A stretch of 64,000 nucleotides of DNA from Omphiscola glabra (GCA_964017045.1 OZ024807.1:6448481-6512480); one strand, 5' to 3'. Counted from the first letter of the stretch, positions 20,079 to 32,435 are shown. A program made the numbers and translations. The notes: generated by a model from the sequence alone, not told the origin.

Positions 20079-20959
20079 TCCAATATTTCTAGAGCGGTTC
20101 GATGGCTGTTGCCTTCCACACCAAGGCGTGTTTATTTTTTATTAAAAAAAAACAAATCTTCCAAAAAAATAACCCATGTTTCAGAAGTAAGCTGTCGAGA
20201 TTAATAAATATGCAGATGTAGCAAAGAAACACCACAGCCTGCCGTCTACCTACTGCGCCTTCCTCCGGCTTCCCTCGACTCCCCCCCCCCCCTTCATGTC
20301 CACCTCCTCTTTCCCATCTCTCCCGAAACTCCCCCACCCCGCCCACTTGCACCTGTCCAATATGGCAAATCAACCATAATATTTTCTCTCCGAGGCAAAG
20401 ACGCCCCAGCTCCCTGGAAAAGGGCTAACTATTTTCCCTATCCACCCCTCCATCCGCTCTGGCCACCCCCTCCCCCCCTCCCCCCAGTTTTTCCTGGTGT
20501 ATTTTTCACCAGTTATCCTATCCAGAATCCAAAATAAGTTACCCCTCCCACTCATAAATATATATAAATAAATGTATGACAAAATTCGCCCTCGTTTATT
20601 TGATTGATGTATAACCTAATGAGGGGAGCCCCTAATGAGGTGTGAAACCTTCTTAGTCTTAGATTGAGATATTAAAATAGCCCCCTTCTCCCCCCACCCT
20701 TTCCCTAGAATTGTTGTAGCCGTAATCGGGTGGCGAGATGGTGATGGTGGTCCCCATCATTGTTTAATTGCTTAATTATTTGAAATATACGCAGTGACTT
20801 TCGACCTACTTTGGTGAATGGTCTATAAACCAAGTTTATTTAATGCATATGTCTGTCTACAAACAAAAATGGCTATATAATAAGTAATGTCTCTTTATTT
20901 AAAAAAAAAAAAGATTTTATAAGTAGGGCCAATTTCTAAAATAAGAATACTATTACTAT
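20079..20959. other. Unique sequence with C-rich and A-rich runs
   Basis: C runs near 20281 and 20475 and poly(A) near 20901. No gene seen. Confidence 0.35.
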
Positions 20960-21362
20960 TAGGTAAATGTAATATTTTTTTAATAAGTAATTCTAATAAG
21001 CAGGGCCTATGTAATGATTATTTAATATTAGTAATTCTAATAAGCAGGGCCTAAGTAATTCTTATTTAAAATTAGTAATTCTAATAAGCAGGGCCTAAGT
21101 AATGCTTATTTAATATTAGTAATTCTAATAAGCAGGGCCTAAGTAATACTTATTTAATAGTAGTAATTATACGCAGGGCCTAAGTAATACTTATTTAATA
21201 TTAGTAATTCTAATAAGCAGGGCCTAAGTAATACTTATTTAATATTAGTAATTGTAATAAGCAGGGCCTAAGTAATACTTATTTAATATTAGTAATTCTA
21301 ATAAGCAGGGCCTAAGTAATACTTATTTAATATTAGTAATTCTAATAAGCAGGGCCGAATTA
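20960..21362. repeat. 44-bp tandem array, about 9 units
   Basis: The core TAATTCTAATAAGCAGGGCC is followed by TAAGTAATACTTATTTAATA. GCAGGGCC is spaced 44 bp apart at 21000, 21044, 21088 and 21132. The TAAGTAATACTTA part is itself an imperfect palindrome. Confidence 0.92.
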
Positions 21363-21477
21363 ATGCTTAAGTAATGTTTGTTATTCACTGTTGTGAATAA
21401 TGTTTGTTTTATTTATAATTAATGCCATTGGTATGTGTGTATCATTAGCACTGTCGACGGCTGAAATAATTGCCATT

Positions 21478-21585
21478 TTACCTGGGGGCGTGATTATGTC
21501 ATAGTGCACCTGGGGCGTGACTATGTCTTAGTGCACCTGGGGGCGTGACTGTCTTAGTGCACCTGGGGGCGTGACTATTCTTAAA
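21478..21585. repeat. About 30-bp repeat, 4 units of unequal length
   Basis: CACCTGGGGGCGTGACTATG followed by TCTTAGTG, with small deletions in later units. Confidence 0.85.
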
Positions 21586-21959
21586 CTTAAATGGTCGACA
21601 GTTATTTCCTGACCACTAGTTTGTTGTTAAATTTTACTCATTCCTTTATCTGACCCCCCCCCCCCCCCCGCATATGCCTTCTGGCATTTCTTCCTTTCTC
21701 TAGCTCCCTCTCTCTCACTCTTAGTATCACCACCCTTTCTCCACCTCCCCCGCCTTGACTCTCTATGTATCACCACCATTTCTCCCAATCCCCACCCTCT
21801 CCCTTTTAGTCCTGCACTGCCCGTAACATCAAACCATGCACCTGCCAGTGTTGTGTAATCGGACAACCAATTTTTGTGTTGTAAACAAACAAGACTCCAC
21901 CTTCGCCCCGGCACCCCGTGACTTTCAGCACCCACGGTAACCCCCGTGACCAGTGGAGG
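21586..21959. other. Unique sequence with a poly(C) run
   Basis: A C run of about 16 lies near 21654. No gene seen. The 288-codon minus-strand frame that enters here comes from the adjacent 21-bp array. Confidence 0.35.
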
Positions 21960-22438
21960 TGGGGGCGGCTGGGATAGTTGTTGTGTTCGCTGGGATAGTT
22001 GCGGTGTAGGCTGGGATAGTTGCGGTGTAGGCTGGGATAGTTGCGGTGTTGGCTGGGTTAGTTGCGGTGTAGGCTGGGTTAGTTGCGGTGTAGGCTGGGT
22101 TAGTTGCGGTGTAGGCTGGGTTAGTTGCGGTGTAGGCTGGGTTAGTTGCGGTGTAGGCTGGGTTAGTTGCGGTGTAGGCTGGGTTAGTTGCGGTGTAGGC
22201 TGGGTTAGTTGCGGTGTAGGCTGGGTTAGTTGCGGTGTAGGCTGGGTTAGTTGCGGTGTAGGCTGGGTTAGTTGCGGTGTAGGCTGGGTTAGTTGCGGTG
22301 TAGGCTGGGATAGTTGCGGTGTAGGCTGGGATAGTTGCGGTGTAGGCTGGGATAGTTGCGGTGTAGGCTGGGATAGTTGCGGTGTAGGCTGGGATAGTTG
22401 CGGTGTTGGCTGGGATAGTTGCGGTGTAGGCAGGGATA
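21960..22438. repeat. 21-bp tandem array, about 22 units, with a symmetric variant layout
   Basis: The unit is GGTTAGTTGCGGTGTAGGCT. About four units at the left and seven at the right carry GGGATAGTTG, and the central block of about fourteen carries GGGTTAGTTG. Because 21 is a multiple of three, frames are open on both strands (for example a repeated QLTQPTP heptad on the minus strand). Several frames are equally open, so no gene is called. Confidence 0.95.
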
Positions 22439-22944
22439 GATGAGGGGGAAAGCTGAGATGGGCGTGATGATAGGTGGGCTGGATGTGGTGCATTCTGGGA
22501 CAGCTGTGGCAGCAGGCTGGGATAGATTTGATTTACCAATAGTCTGTCAACTGGTATGCTCGGCACCCACGCTGTATCGTTACAGAATGGCTTTGGGTGG
22601 GGAAATTAACACGTGACACTTTACAATTATATCCTGTCTCGTCGGCGTATTACCATGAATACTGTATCTATTATCAAGACAAAAGTACGCAATTATCTGT
22701 ATTAGCTAAGAGTGCATTGAAACAAAATTACTGCAGTATTTGATTGTAAATTATTATTTTTTTAAATATTTATTTTTAAAAAAAAGAAGAAATTATGCAA
22801 GCCTAAGAACTGACAGATCGATAGAGTTATCACAATAGTGACAGATCGATATATTTATAACGTGTTAATATCATATTGAAAGATCAATGTTTAAATAACT
22901 TAATGAGAACTTTTTTTGATTTCAGTAGCATCCTTGTTCGACGC
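22439..22944. other. Unique AT-rich sequence
   Basis: Two nearby copies of TGACAGATCGATA occur at about 22812 and 22840. No gene seen. Confidence 0.35.
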
Positions 22945-23378
22945 GTGACAATTCATTCAACGTGACAATTCATTCAACGTGACAATTCATTCAACGTGAA
23001 AATTCATTCAACGTGACGTGACAATTCATTCAACGTGACAATTCATTCAACGTGACAATTCATTCAACGTGACAATTCATTCAATGTGACAATTTATTCA
23101 ACGTGACAATTCATTCTACGTGACAATTCATTCAACGTGACAATTCATTCAACGTGACAATTCATTCAACGTGGCAATTCATTCAATGTGACAATTCATT
23201 CAACGTGGCAATTCATTCAACGTGGCAATTTATTCAATGTGGCAATTCATTCAACGTGGCAATTTATTCAACGTGGCAATTCATTCAATGTGGCAATTTA
23301 TTCAACGTGGCAATTCATTCAACGTGGCAATTTATTCGACGTGGCAATTTATTCAACGTGGCAATTAATTCAATGCCG
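22945..23378. repeat. 17-bp tandem array, about 25 units, two-part
   Basis: The left half is built from GTGACAATTCATTCAAC and the right half from GTGGCAATTCATTCAAC with many TTTATTC variants. The change falls between about 23150 and 23220 with only brief interleaving. One unit near 23010 carries a 5-bp extra ACGTG. Confidence 0.93.
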
Positions 23379-25189
23379 CGTGGTCAATGAAAGCCTTGTT
23401 GAAGTCAATGGATCACATTAAAACAAAGAGCCGCTGGGCGTGTGATCTCTGCATTTCTTCTACCTAGTGGCGGTTAGAGGAGAGAGTGACTCTAAGGAAT
23501 CCCTCGTTGGTCTTTATAAAATATTTAAAAAAAACAGCGGCGTCCCATAAGGTGGGCCCGTCCCGACTTCCAAGCGGATGCCGTTAATCGAATATTAAAA
23601 TATATCCTAACGTTACCATAACCAAAGAAATGTCCAGTAGTCTAGAAACGCCTCTGAATCCTTCAGCAACGGATACTTTTTTTTTTTTTTTTTTGCATGT
23701 TTGTTTTAAAACATTGATATTTTAAGTGGAGTAGAAAGAAAGAAGACATTTTCTGGGTCAGGTCTGTGAGAAGCTAATGGGACAGAGAATCACGGAGAAA
23801 AAGACGCACGTGAACGTTCTAATGTAATTTTGTGTTCAATATAAACACCGTGGAAAAGAGCCAGTGTAAACCCCCCCACCCCCCACTACAGCGATGTGAA
23901 AAGTAGGACCATTACAACAGCATCAACACAGAACAACTGAAGAAATTTAAATTGATCTGCAGTAAAGCTTATTATGTTTAGAACCCACCAGAATGTTGTC
24001 CGTTTGGGGGGGGGGGAGGGGGCGTCGGAAAGAAGGAGGGGTGGGTGGGGCGGGTTACGAAACTTCGCCGCATAAAACTTTTTTTTTTTTTTTTTTTTTT
24101 TTTGCCAAACAAAGAACATTTTCAGGGAGGGAACCGTGTTGAATACCAGAATAGGGTTCTCTCCCATGAATTTAATAGAGTAATGGTGTATGAGTTGTCG
24201 ATGGTTTTAGTCTTCGAGGGGAGGGGTGAGGGGGACTGTTGAACTTAAAGGGTTAGGGGTGCTTTTGTGATATATAGAAATTGGTTTTTATAATAAAAAA
24301 AGGGGGGGGCGCTATAGAATGGTGTGATTTTGATTGCCAAGAAAAATTGCGACTTCACTGTATGAGACCGACTGCACTGTATGAGACCGGGGCACGATGT
24401 GTAGAGTGTAGGCCTTGTGCTGGCTGTCTGGCAACTCCAACCTGTTGTCAGTGGCGTAAACGAGGGTTTAAATCCACCCTCCCCGCTGTACCTTATAACT
24501 TGTTATTTGTATTATATTAGCCGGTGACCTATTTTGAGTTGAAATAAACATGATTATGTCAATTCTCATGACCTGTCTCGAACTCGGTGTCTAAAGCATA
24601 TGTGCATATATTCTTCTGGACATACTCTTAAATAAGACTGAACCGGGTACTGACTCGGATACCCGGAAAAGCCGAGTATCAGCACACTGGGCAATTTGCT
24701 CGCGTTGATTTCGTTTCCCACTTTGTTTGATTTTTTTAAAAAATAAAATAATGAATACAAATTGACTGCCTCCAAGGAAAACTTTAACCGGGTGTTTGAA
24801 GTTATCTACACTAAAAATTCAGGTGATTTACTTACAGAGCCCCCTCTCCAGAACCTTCCACCCTTCATAGCCATTATTTCTGAATACCTCCACCCCAACC
24901 AGCGCCCCCTTCCCCCCCCCCCCCCCGCCCTCCACGATTACAAATACTGGTACTGTTTCTCTCTAAACAAACAAGTTAACAATTGGGTCTAAATCTTCTG
25001 CCGTTTATATAGTTTTTATAGAGTTCCCCACTGAACTTTAATAACGCTGTATAAGGATTTATCGCACTTCAAAGCACGTGCTACCATTTCAACACAATCA
25101 GCTCCTTCGTTGGGTTCTAATGGCGGGATTTAAACGGTTTTATGGCCAGATTTTCTCGGAGAGTGTGATTGCAGAAACGTGTTGTTGCG
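23379..25189. other. Unique sequence with many homopolymers
   Basis: T runs at about 23680 and 24079, C runs near 23870 and 24917, and G runs near 24006 and 24302. A solo CAGTGGCGTAAACGAGGG at about 24451 resembles a CAGTGGCGTA hAT end, but I find no partner end. No gene seen. Confidence 0.35.
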
Positions 25190-25778
25190 GTCCACTTATG
25201 ATCGACTCACCTGTTTCGTTTTATATCGATCCACTTATGATCGACTCACCTGTTTCGTTTTATATCGATCCACTTTTGATCGACTCACCTGTTTCGTTTT
25301 ATATCGATCCACTTATGATCGACTCACCTGTTTCGTTTTATATCGATCCACTTTTGATCGACTCACCTGTTTCGTTTTATATCGATCCACTTTTGATCGA
25401 CTCACCTGTTTCGTTTTATATCGATCCACTTTTGATCGACTCACCTGTTTCGTTTTATATCGATCCACTTTTGATCGACTCACCTGTTTCGTTTTATATC
25501 GATCCACTTTTGATCGACTCACCTGTTTCGTTTTATATCGATCCACTTTTGATCGACTCAGCTGTTTCGTTTTAAATCGATCCACTTATGATCGACTCAC
25601 CTGTTTCGTTTTATATCGATCCACTTTTGATCGACTCACCTGTTTCGTTTTAAATCGATCCACTTATGATCGACTCACCTGTTTCGTTTTATATCGATCC
25701 ACTTATGATCGACTCACCTGTTTCGTTTTATATCGATCCACCTTTGATCGACTCACCTGTTTTGTTTTGTATCGAACT
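25190..25778. repeat. 39-bp tandem array, 15 units
   Basis: The unit is GATCCACTTTTGATCGACTC followed by ACCTGTTTCGTTTTATATC. Units differ mainly at one A/T position (CTTATGATC or CTTTTGATC); units 10 and 12 have AAATC in place of ATATC. 39 is a multiple of three, so frames of 165 and 206 codons run through it on different frames and also on the minus strand. These are repeat artefacts. Confidence 0.95.
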
Positions 25779-25847
25779 CCTCCGTGTAACACTCGATAAA
25801 TTAGCATTATATTTTTAAGGATTATATTGTACATGATATTGATGTAG

Positions 25848-25907
25848 CTGGGGTCTTAGATCAAATGGGACCTTTGTCTGGGGTCTTAGATCAAATGGGA
25901 CCTTTGT
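25848..25907. repeat. Perfect 30-bp direct duplication
   Basis: CTGGGGTCTTAGATCAAATG plus GGACCTTTGT occurs twice head to tail. Confidence 0.9.
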
Positions 25908-27402
25908 GTACAGTAATGAACTACGAACTTTTTTTACATGTAACAGTAATATCGGGTTTAATTGGAATTAGTCATAATTATACACATTCATTATAATTAG
26001 TATCAGTATTATGTGAATGAAATTCTCTACAGGACTTAGTGATATGTAAAGTACTTCCGGTCGTGAAGATTAGAAAAAAATGAATGAAAATAGCTGTTAG
26101 GATTGGGTAATAAATAAGTTAAACCAGATGCTAGGATTGGGTAATAAATATATGTAAGTGGGGTCCATTCATCAAGTTCAGTGGCATGAACATATCTGAT
26201 TTATAATGTTATCTCGGCACGTAGTTACGATCTCACTATATAAACGATCTCACTATATAAACAATCTCACTATATAAACAATTTCACTATATACGCTTGC
26301 CTTGTGTTTTATCGATCTGATGCCGTAGATCTGATCAACTGTCATCCCACCCCCACCCCCTTTTCAACCTTTGATCTACAACACGACCCCCTTCACACTC
26401 CACCCCACACGCCACACCACACTCCATACCACACTCCACCCCACACGCTTCTAATGAAAAGATGGGGTGCTTTATTTAGATTTTTAAAATATGCATCTAA
26501 TTATCTTATCCCCCACCCTGCCCCCTCCCTTTCACGTCCCCTTCCCTTTCTTTCAAGTTTTATTGTTTTTTCAACGAAAAGCCTTTCTCTGTTTTCACCG
26601 CATTAGTGGCCATGCTCGCTTTGCCCAAATCGATAGGGAATCATTCGAACATCGATCTTCAGTTTCATTAACAACCACACCCCCCTCCCCCCTTTTTTTT
26701 TCTTCTTTTTAAATCTCTCATCGTTTCCTCTCGTCATCTCTCTTCATATTTCTTTTCTTTTTTACTTTTATTTGCCAACTTGTCCCGGAGATTAGCCCCA
26801 AAGTTTGCCTAGTAATTAAAGACTCTTGTAACTTCCTGGCATGCGCACTTGGAGTTTACCCGCCCCTACCCCCCTCGGACCCGCCCCATCCCTGGCTATA
26901 TAATTTAATGCAGATGGTTTTCCTACAACATGCGCCCATCAATACCCTCTCCGATTGATGTATTCGGTCTTGAAAAAAACGGATTGGAAATGGCCGGAGG
27001 AGGTGGGGATGAAAAGGGGGGGGGGTTGGCTTCAAATACATTCGACCCCCCACCCCACCTCTCAAAGCTCGTTGAGTGGCTATTGCCAAGAATACAATTT
27101 TTGAAACCCCGTTTGCCGGAATGGCTGTGTGGGAGATGGACCGGTTTTATTAGCGGGCCGTGTTTATTCAATGGGTCCCAATATCAGAGCGTTCGATGTC
27201 CGCGGGAGAGGGTGGCAAAGAGTGACGAAGTTGTGCGTATGGTTGGGTGGAGCCTCTTGCGGGCGAGGCTTTTAAGGGGGTAGTTGTGCGAAGATTTTTT
27301 GTTGTTGTTGTAATTATGTGTGAGGCTTTGAGGGATAATTTTTGTAATTTTTTTTTGTAATTTTGTTACAAAAATTGTGTAGGTAATTATATCGGAATCT
27401 TT
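25908..27402. other. Unique sequence with small repeats
   Basis: TAGGATTGGGTAATAAATA occurs twice (about 26098 and 26133). A 17-bp unit ATCTCACTATATAAAC is repeated four times at 26228-26293. CA-rich sequence near 26400-26450 is low complexity. The stretch 26780-26900 (CTAGTAATTAAAGACTC) and 27070-27200 (GGTTTTATTAGCGGGCC) are unique and could be conserved non-coding DNA. No gene seen. Confidence 0.4.
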
Positions 27403-28105
27403 GATGGATTATTGGAGCGAGGCGTCATGGTCGTTATGTGTACTACTTGATTATTGGTGCGAGGCGTCATGGTCGTTATGTGTACGACTTGATTATTGGT
27501 GCGAGGCGTCATGGTCGTTATGTGTAGGACTTGATTATTGGTGCGAGGCGTCATGGTCGTTATGTGTAGGACTTGATTATTGCAGCGAGGCGTCATGGTC
27601 GTTATGTGTAGGACTTGATTATTGGTGCGAGGCGTCATGGTCGTTATGTGTAGGACTTGATTATTGCAGCGAGGCGTCATGGTCGTTATGTGTAGGACTT
27701 GATTATTGGAGCGAGGCGTCATGGTCGTTATGTGTACTACTTGATTATTGGAGCGAGGCGTCATGGTCGTTATGTGTACTACTTGATTATTGGAGCGAGG
27801 CGTCATGGTCGTTATGTGTACTACTTGATTATTGGTGCGAGGCGTCATGGTCGTTATGTGTAGGACTTGATTATTGCAGCGAGGCGTCATGGTCGTTATG
27901 TGTAGGACTTGATTATTGGAGCGAGGCGTCATGGTCGTTATGTGTACTACTTGATTATTGGAGCGAGGCGTCATGGTCGTTATGTGTACTACTTGATTAT
28001 TGGTGCGAGGCGTCATGGTCGTTATGTGTACAACTTGAGGGATTATTGGTTATGTGTACGACTTGATTATACGTTATGTGAACGACTTGAATGATTATTG
28101 GTGCG
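27403..28105. repeat. 42-bp tandem array, 15 units plus decayed tail
   Basis: The unit is TATTGGAGCGAGGCGTCATG followed by GTCGTTATGTGTACTACTTG. Two variable sites are linked: GAG units carry CTA near their end, CAG units carry GGA, and GTG units mostly GGA. Units 6-10 and 11-14 repeat the order GTG, CAG, GAG, GAG, so a higher-order period of four to five units exists. The last 65 bp are truncated units. Both strands are open for over 200 codons and no gene is called. Confidence 0.95.
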
Positions 28106-29429
28106 ATGGTTTTTTTGATAATTATGTTTGAAGCTTTCAATGATTATTTGTTCGTGGATTTTTAGATCTTTATTTTTTTGAAAAAATGTTGGGGGGGGGG
28201 GGGGGGGGGTATTTAGACGCATGTCATTTGTAAAGGGTGTGTAAGATCGTATTTCACCCACTCCCACCCCCTCCCCCCCCCCTTTCCACCATACAGCCTT
28301 TGGAGGGTCGAGACCTATTGTAACTGAAGACCTTAGATTTAATACCCATATTGTGCTACATTGCCTAGAGATGTTTCTATCTTGGCTTACTTTAGAAACT
28401 ATGATGCGCATTTGTGCGCGCGACTGTCCGCAGTGCGCCCATGAATCCCGTAACTATTTGACGTTGTTACAGTTTACAAACACGTGCACTTGCTGTTGTT
28501 ACATACGTGTTGCGGGTCACACTAGCGTTATTATATTAGTGTTATTTTTATATATATTTTTTAAAAGATGAAATTCCAGTAGAATACGGTGTACAGAGAA
28601 AAAATAATGTTCTATGAGAAATGAGATTCATATGAAAAGATTGCTGAGATTTTGTAAAGAGTTCCAGATTTGAATAAACACTTTTTTTTTTTTTTTTGTA
28701 AATGTTTGAAAGGGTCGGAGATGTTCTCTTACTTAAAACGACATCAATTTCTGAAGAATTCCAAAGACAAAAAATTCCTCCCTTAAGCTAACTCCGTAAC
28801 TTGTGGGATTCATCCCCACCCCTTTTTTTTACAACCCTGTCGTTTCGGTGACTCAGGCGGGCTATGAATGCAAGGGGGTGGGGGGTGCGTTCCGTTTATG
28901 GATGGGGCGTGGAGGACCTTTTTGAACCACTCATCCGCCACGATCTAATTATTGTGTAGGGTTTGGCTGATCAGATTCCGTATCATTTCATCGCAGACTT
29001 CGATTTGTCATAATGTGGCTTTCTCATTGCATCCCCCCCACCCCCACTCACACCTCAAACCAGCCCCCCCCCCTTCCCTTGTGACTGTCCCAATCCAAAC
29101 GCCGACCCTGCTTTCCTTATCACGAGCAACGTCTTAATTTAAGCATCTCCGCAAAAAAATAAAAACTTTAAAAAAAAAAAATAAAAAGGTTTCGATGTTG
29201 TTGCTATGATTTATGTTATGGCACAGAGCGAGGGTTCTCAGCCTACGTCAACAGTCCCGTGGCTCGTGCTAATAAGTGAAATTTTTGTGCGTGCACGTGT
29301 AGGCAAATAACCTTGAGCAATGCCAATCAAGCGCTCGGTGCTCAATTAATCTAAAAAAGCGCTTTAAGGGATGTGTAAAGCATGAATTTTGGTGAGGAAT
29401 GTGTTAACAAGTGTTATAGCTGAAATCAG
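28106..29429. other. Unique sequence with a 19-bp poly(G) run
   Basis: A G run at 28191-28209, C runs near 28275 and 29065, and T or A runs near 28681 and 29172. No gene or element seen. Confidence 0.35.
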
Positions 29430-29725
29430 ATATCGTTGGTGTCAGAACTATTGTTGACTTAAGCAAGCAGTATTGATGTGAGCTAGTGTTATTGGTGTTA
29501 GCAAGTATTATTGATGTAAGGAGGTGTTATTGGTGTTAGCAAGTAGTATTGATGTAAGCAAGTGTCAAGTGTGTAAGCAGGTGTTAATCGATGCGAGCAA
29601 GGGGGTATTGATGGAAGCAAGTGTTACTGGTGTACGCAAATGTTGCTGACGAAATCAGATATTGTTAATCTACTCAAGTGTTGATGTAAGCAAGCATTGT
29701 TGATGTAAGCTATCAGGGTGGATCT
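29430..29725. repeat. Degenerate repeat around GATGTAAGCAAGTGTTATT
   Basis: About a dozen diverged units of 18 to 30 bp share TGATGTAAGCAAGTGT. Unit length and sequence vary strongly, which suggests an old array. Confidence 0.65.
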
Positions 29726-30293
29726 AACTCACCAGATGAATGAACTCAGTGTGGAGCGCCCCCCCCCCCACGAAGATATGACGTTGGTTGCAAGAATAGC
29801 ATATGAATTAAATGTAGCCTGTTTTTTTTTGGGGGGTGGGGAGGTTATCCTATATCCCTGGTATGGTATGGACATCGCTGAATTCACCCGTTAATCCCGG
29901 CTAGGACACATCAGGAGGAGTGGATAACGCACTATAATTCTACCTCCATTAAGGTGCGCTCCGAACACGCCGCCCCTGATGTGTGTAATAGGGTGAGTGT
30001 GTTTATTTCAGTAAACTCTTGTTTATTTACGGCCCACTGCCATGCAGTATACACTGGAGGCAGTGGCGTTTACTCTGGGCGGCCCAATTCTTGACATCAA
30101 CAGGGGAGGGGGGGGGGACATGATGTCGTAAAATAAACACGCACTTGCTGTCCTGCACCGCGGCACGTGTAATCAGACAACGCGTGTAAGCGTTTCAAAC
30201 ACAGACACTCGGAGTAGTTTAATCTACTCCGACCATCGGCCATCGGCGGTCTGTCTTTAGATCTATATTTGAAAGGCGAACCTTGTATTTTAT
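29726..30293. other. Unique sequence
   Basis: A CAGTGGCGTT at 30061 may be a solo hAT-type end; no partner found. G run near 30105. No gene seen. Confidence 0.3.
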
Positions 30294-30478
30294 CAGTGGC
30301 TCTCAACCGTATTCATGTCGCGAACCTTTATGTTGTGGCGACCCCCAGCCATAAAATTATTTTTTGTTTCTACTTCATAACTGTAGAGTATTTGTGTTTT
30401 CAGATGGTCTTAGGTGACCCCTGGGAAAGGGTCACGCGACCCCAAAAGAGGTCGCGACCCACAGGTTGAGAACCGCTG
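30294..30478 (+). mobile_element. SPIN-like non-autonomous hAT element (MITE), copy 2
   Basis: Starts CAGTGGCTCTCAACCGT and ends with the reverse complement of CAGCGGTTCTCAACCTGTGG. Internal blocks TTGTGGCGACCCCCAGCCAT, CTACTTCATAACTGTAG and GATGGTCTTAGGTGACCCC correspond one to one with the copy at 8531-8729. The flanking octamers TATTTTAT and TTTTATAT agree at six of eight positions, a decayed target duplication. At 185 bp it is non-coding. Confidence 0.88.
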
Positions 30479-30570
30479 TTTTATATGAAGGTGTCATAAA
30501 AATCGAAATGCATTACTATGTAGCTCTGGGTAGCAATGCCACTAACGCTGTCTCGTGGATCTAAGTGAAA

Positions 30571-30792
30571 TTCACGATAACTGCACTAAATGATTTTTTT
30601 GTTTAATAACGCAAGTACGTTTGGTGCGTAATTTCTTGATTCTTTTTGGTTTTAGGGAAATAGTTGGCGTGATCAATCTGCGTTGTAAAAGTGGGCCGAT
30701 ACATTACAATATTAATACAGTTCAGGGGCGGTAGTGTAAGTTAACTTAAAAGTAGATGGGAAGTTCACGCATTGCGGTCGCCATTGTTCCCC
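30571..30792 (+). mobile_element. Dispersed repeat family A, copy A3 (partial)
   Basis: Shares with A2 the order ACGATAACTGCACTAAATGA, ACGCAAGTACGTTTGGTGCG, ACATTACAATATTAATA, AGTAGATGGGAAGTTCACGC and CGCCATTGTT. The terminal TTTGGCGGGC motif is then interrupted by a C run. The 5' part is missing or unalignable. Confidence 0.6.
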
Positions 30793-30812
30793 CCCTCCCC
30801 CCCCCCCCCCCC
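30790..30812. repeat. Poly(C) expansion inside family A terminus
   Basis: A C run, with one T, sits where other family members read TTTGGCGGGC. The following CGGGCTTGTAG is a likely continuation of the element end. Confidence 0.7.
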
Positions 30813-31087
30813 GGGCTTGTAGAGTTAGCTATCAATATCATTAGAACACTATATTAGTTTCTATACTTTAAAACTATAGACATGTTTTTTGCTTCTCATG
30901 TATTAAAAATTACATTGAATATTTCATTCAAAAATCGTCCAGTGTTTTAACCAGGGAAAGGACGAGGACGGTCATATGAATAGAATTTACGACAGAGACC
31001 TATCAACCAAAAATAGATATGACCTTGATTTTATAAAGTGTCCACATAATCACACACCAAGAAATCCAGTTTATATTAAATGACCGA

Positions 31088-31235
31088 GTGTCTGTTCTTT
31101 CGTTGTCTGTTCTTTCGTTGTCTGTTCTGTCGGTGTCTGTTCTTTCGGTGTCTGTTCTTTCCGTGCCTGTTCTTTCCGTGCCTGTTCTTTCCGTGCCTGT
31201 TATTTCCGTGTCTGTACTTTCGGTGTCTGTTCTTA
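31088..31235. repeat. 15-bp tandem repeat, about 10 units
   Basis: The unit GTGTCTGTTCTTTCG alternates with a GTGCCTGTTCTTTCC variant in the centre. Confidence 0.92.
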
Positions 31236-32435
31236 AAATAAAACAACAAGAAATAGAAAGTACATGTAGTTGGGTTTTTTTTACAAAATAATAAGTGTTT
31301 GGAGGTTGGCCATTTCTGCTATAGCCGGAAGTTTCGTTTTCAAAACCAATATTACAGGAAGTAAAATAATTTATGTATTGTTACTTTGAAAAGTACAATT
31401 TTAACGGAACAAAAATTTTTAATTTTTTTTTTAAAAAACGTAAAATATAAGAGATGAGAGAAGAAATCCAGGGACATCGAGGTGCAGCAGTCGGAGATTT
31501 GTAGGATCTGTGTTTGTTTGCTGGTGTGTTCTCTGTACTCCCCCCCCCCCCCCCCAAACCCTACCACCGGCTAGCCAGGTGCTATTGATCCAGCATTTAT
31601 TTGCTCATACGGGTATGTTGGATCACTTGAGATCTCGCAACTCACATCTGTTAGTGTGTACACTAGTTCGCCGTATAATAACAGACGAGTCGACACCACC
31701 ACCATCTTCCACCCTTACGGACCTGCGCCCCCCACCCCTCCCCTCCCCCAAGTTCTCAAACCATCATTATTATTTTACCTTTCGGTTTAATCTACTTCCG
31801 TTTTTTTTGTTTCCCTCATTGATCATCTTTCCCACGGAGTGATCTCCCCTGCTGCCCAATCAGGTTCGTGATTTCAATAGTGTGTACTCTATTTATAATC
31901 AGCAGTGTCTTTCTTTCTCCTCTCCGTTTTCTTACCACATTATTAGTGATATGCTCTCCATACTAAGGGGTTGGGAACCCCTTTCATTACAAAGAGCTAC
32001 ATGAGTTAGATCGAAGAGCCAATGATTAAATTTTGATCTAGTAGCTAGTATTGTCCATGAGCTTCGTGAGAAAGACTTAAACCCCCATGTAGGCTCCCGA
32101 TCCCTGTCCTAGTCTTAGAAGAGAACATTTAAACATAGACAGCGGTAGCAGGTCTCTCTCTCTCTCTATCTATCTATCTATATATCTCTCTCCGTATATC
32201 TCTCTCTCTCTCTCCTTATCTCTCTCTCCTTAACTCTCCTCTCCTTCTATCTCTCTATATCCTTATGGATTTCTTCCTTTTCACCCACAATAATTGCTTT
32301 ATTTTACGCCAAAAAGCCAGTCCTTGTTTATTGGTCAGTGTTGTGGCATATTGAACACATCCACTGAACACTGTTTAAAATTTGAAAATGCGCCCGCTGG
32401 ACCGCGTTCACTTGGCCGTTCTGTTATTCAACCAT
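31236..32435. other. Unique sequence with a CT-rich microsatellite
   Basis: A C run near 31540-31555 and a (CT)n/(CTAT)n region at 32150-32265. No gene seen. The frame 31510-31842 has no recognised product. Confidence 0.4.
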
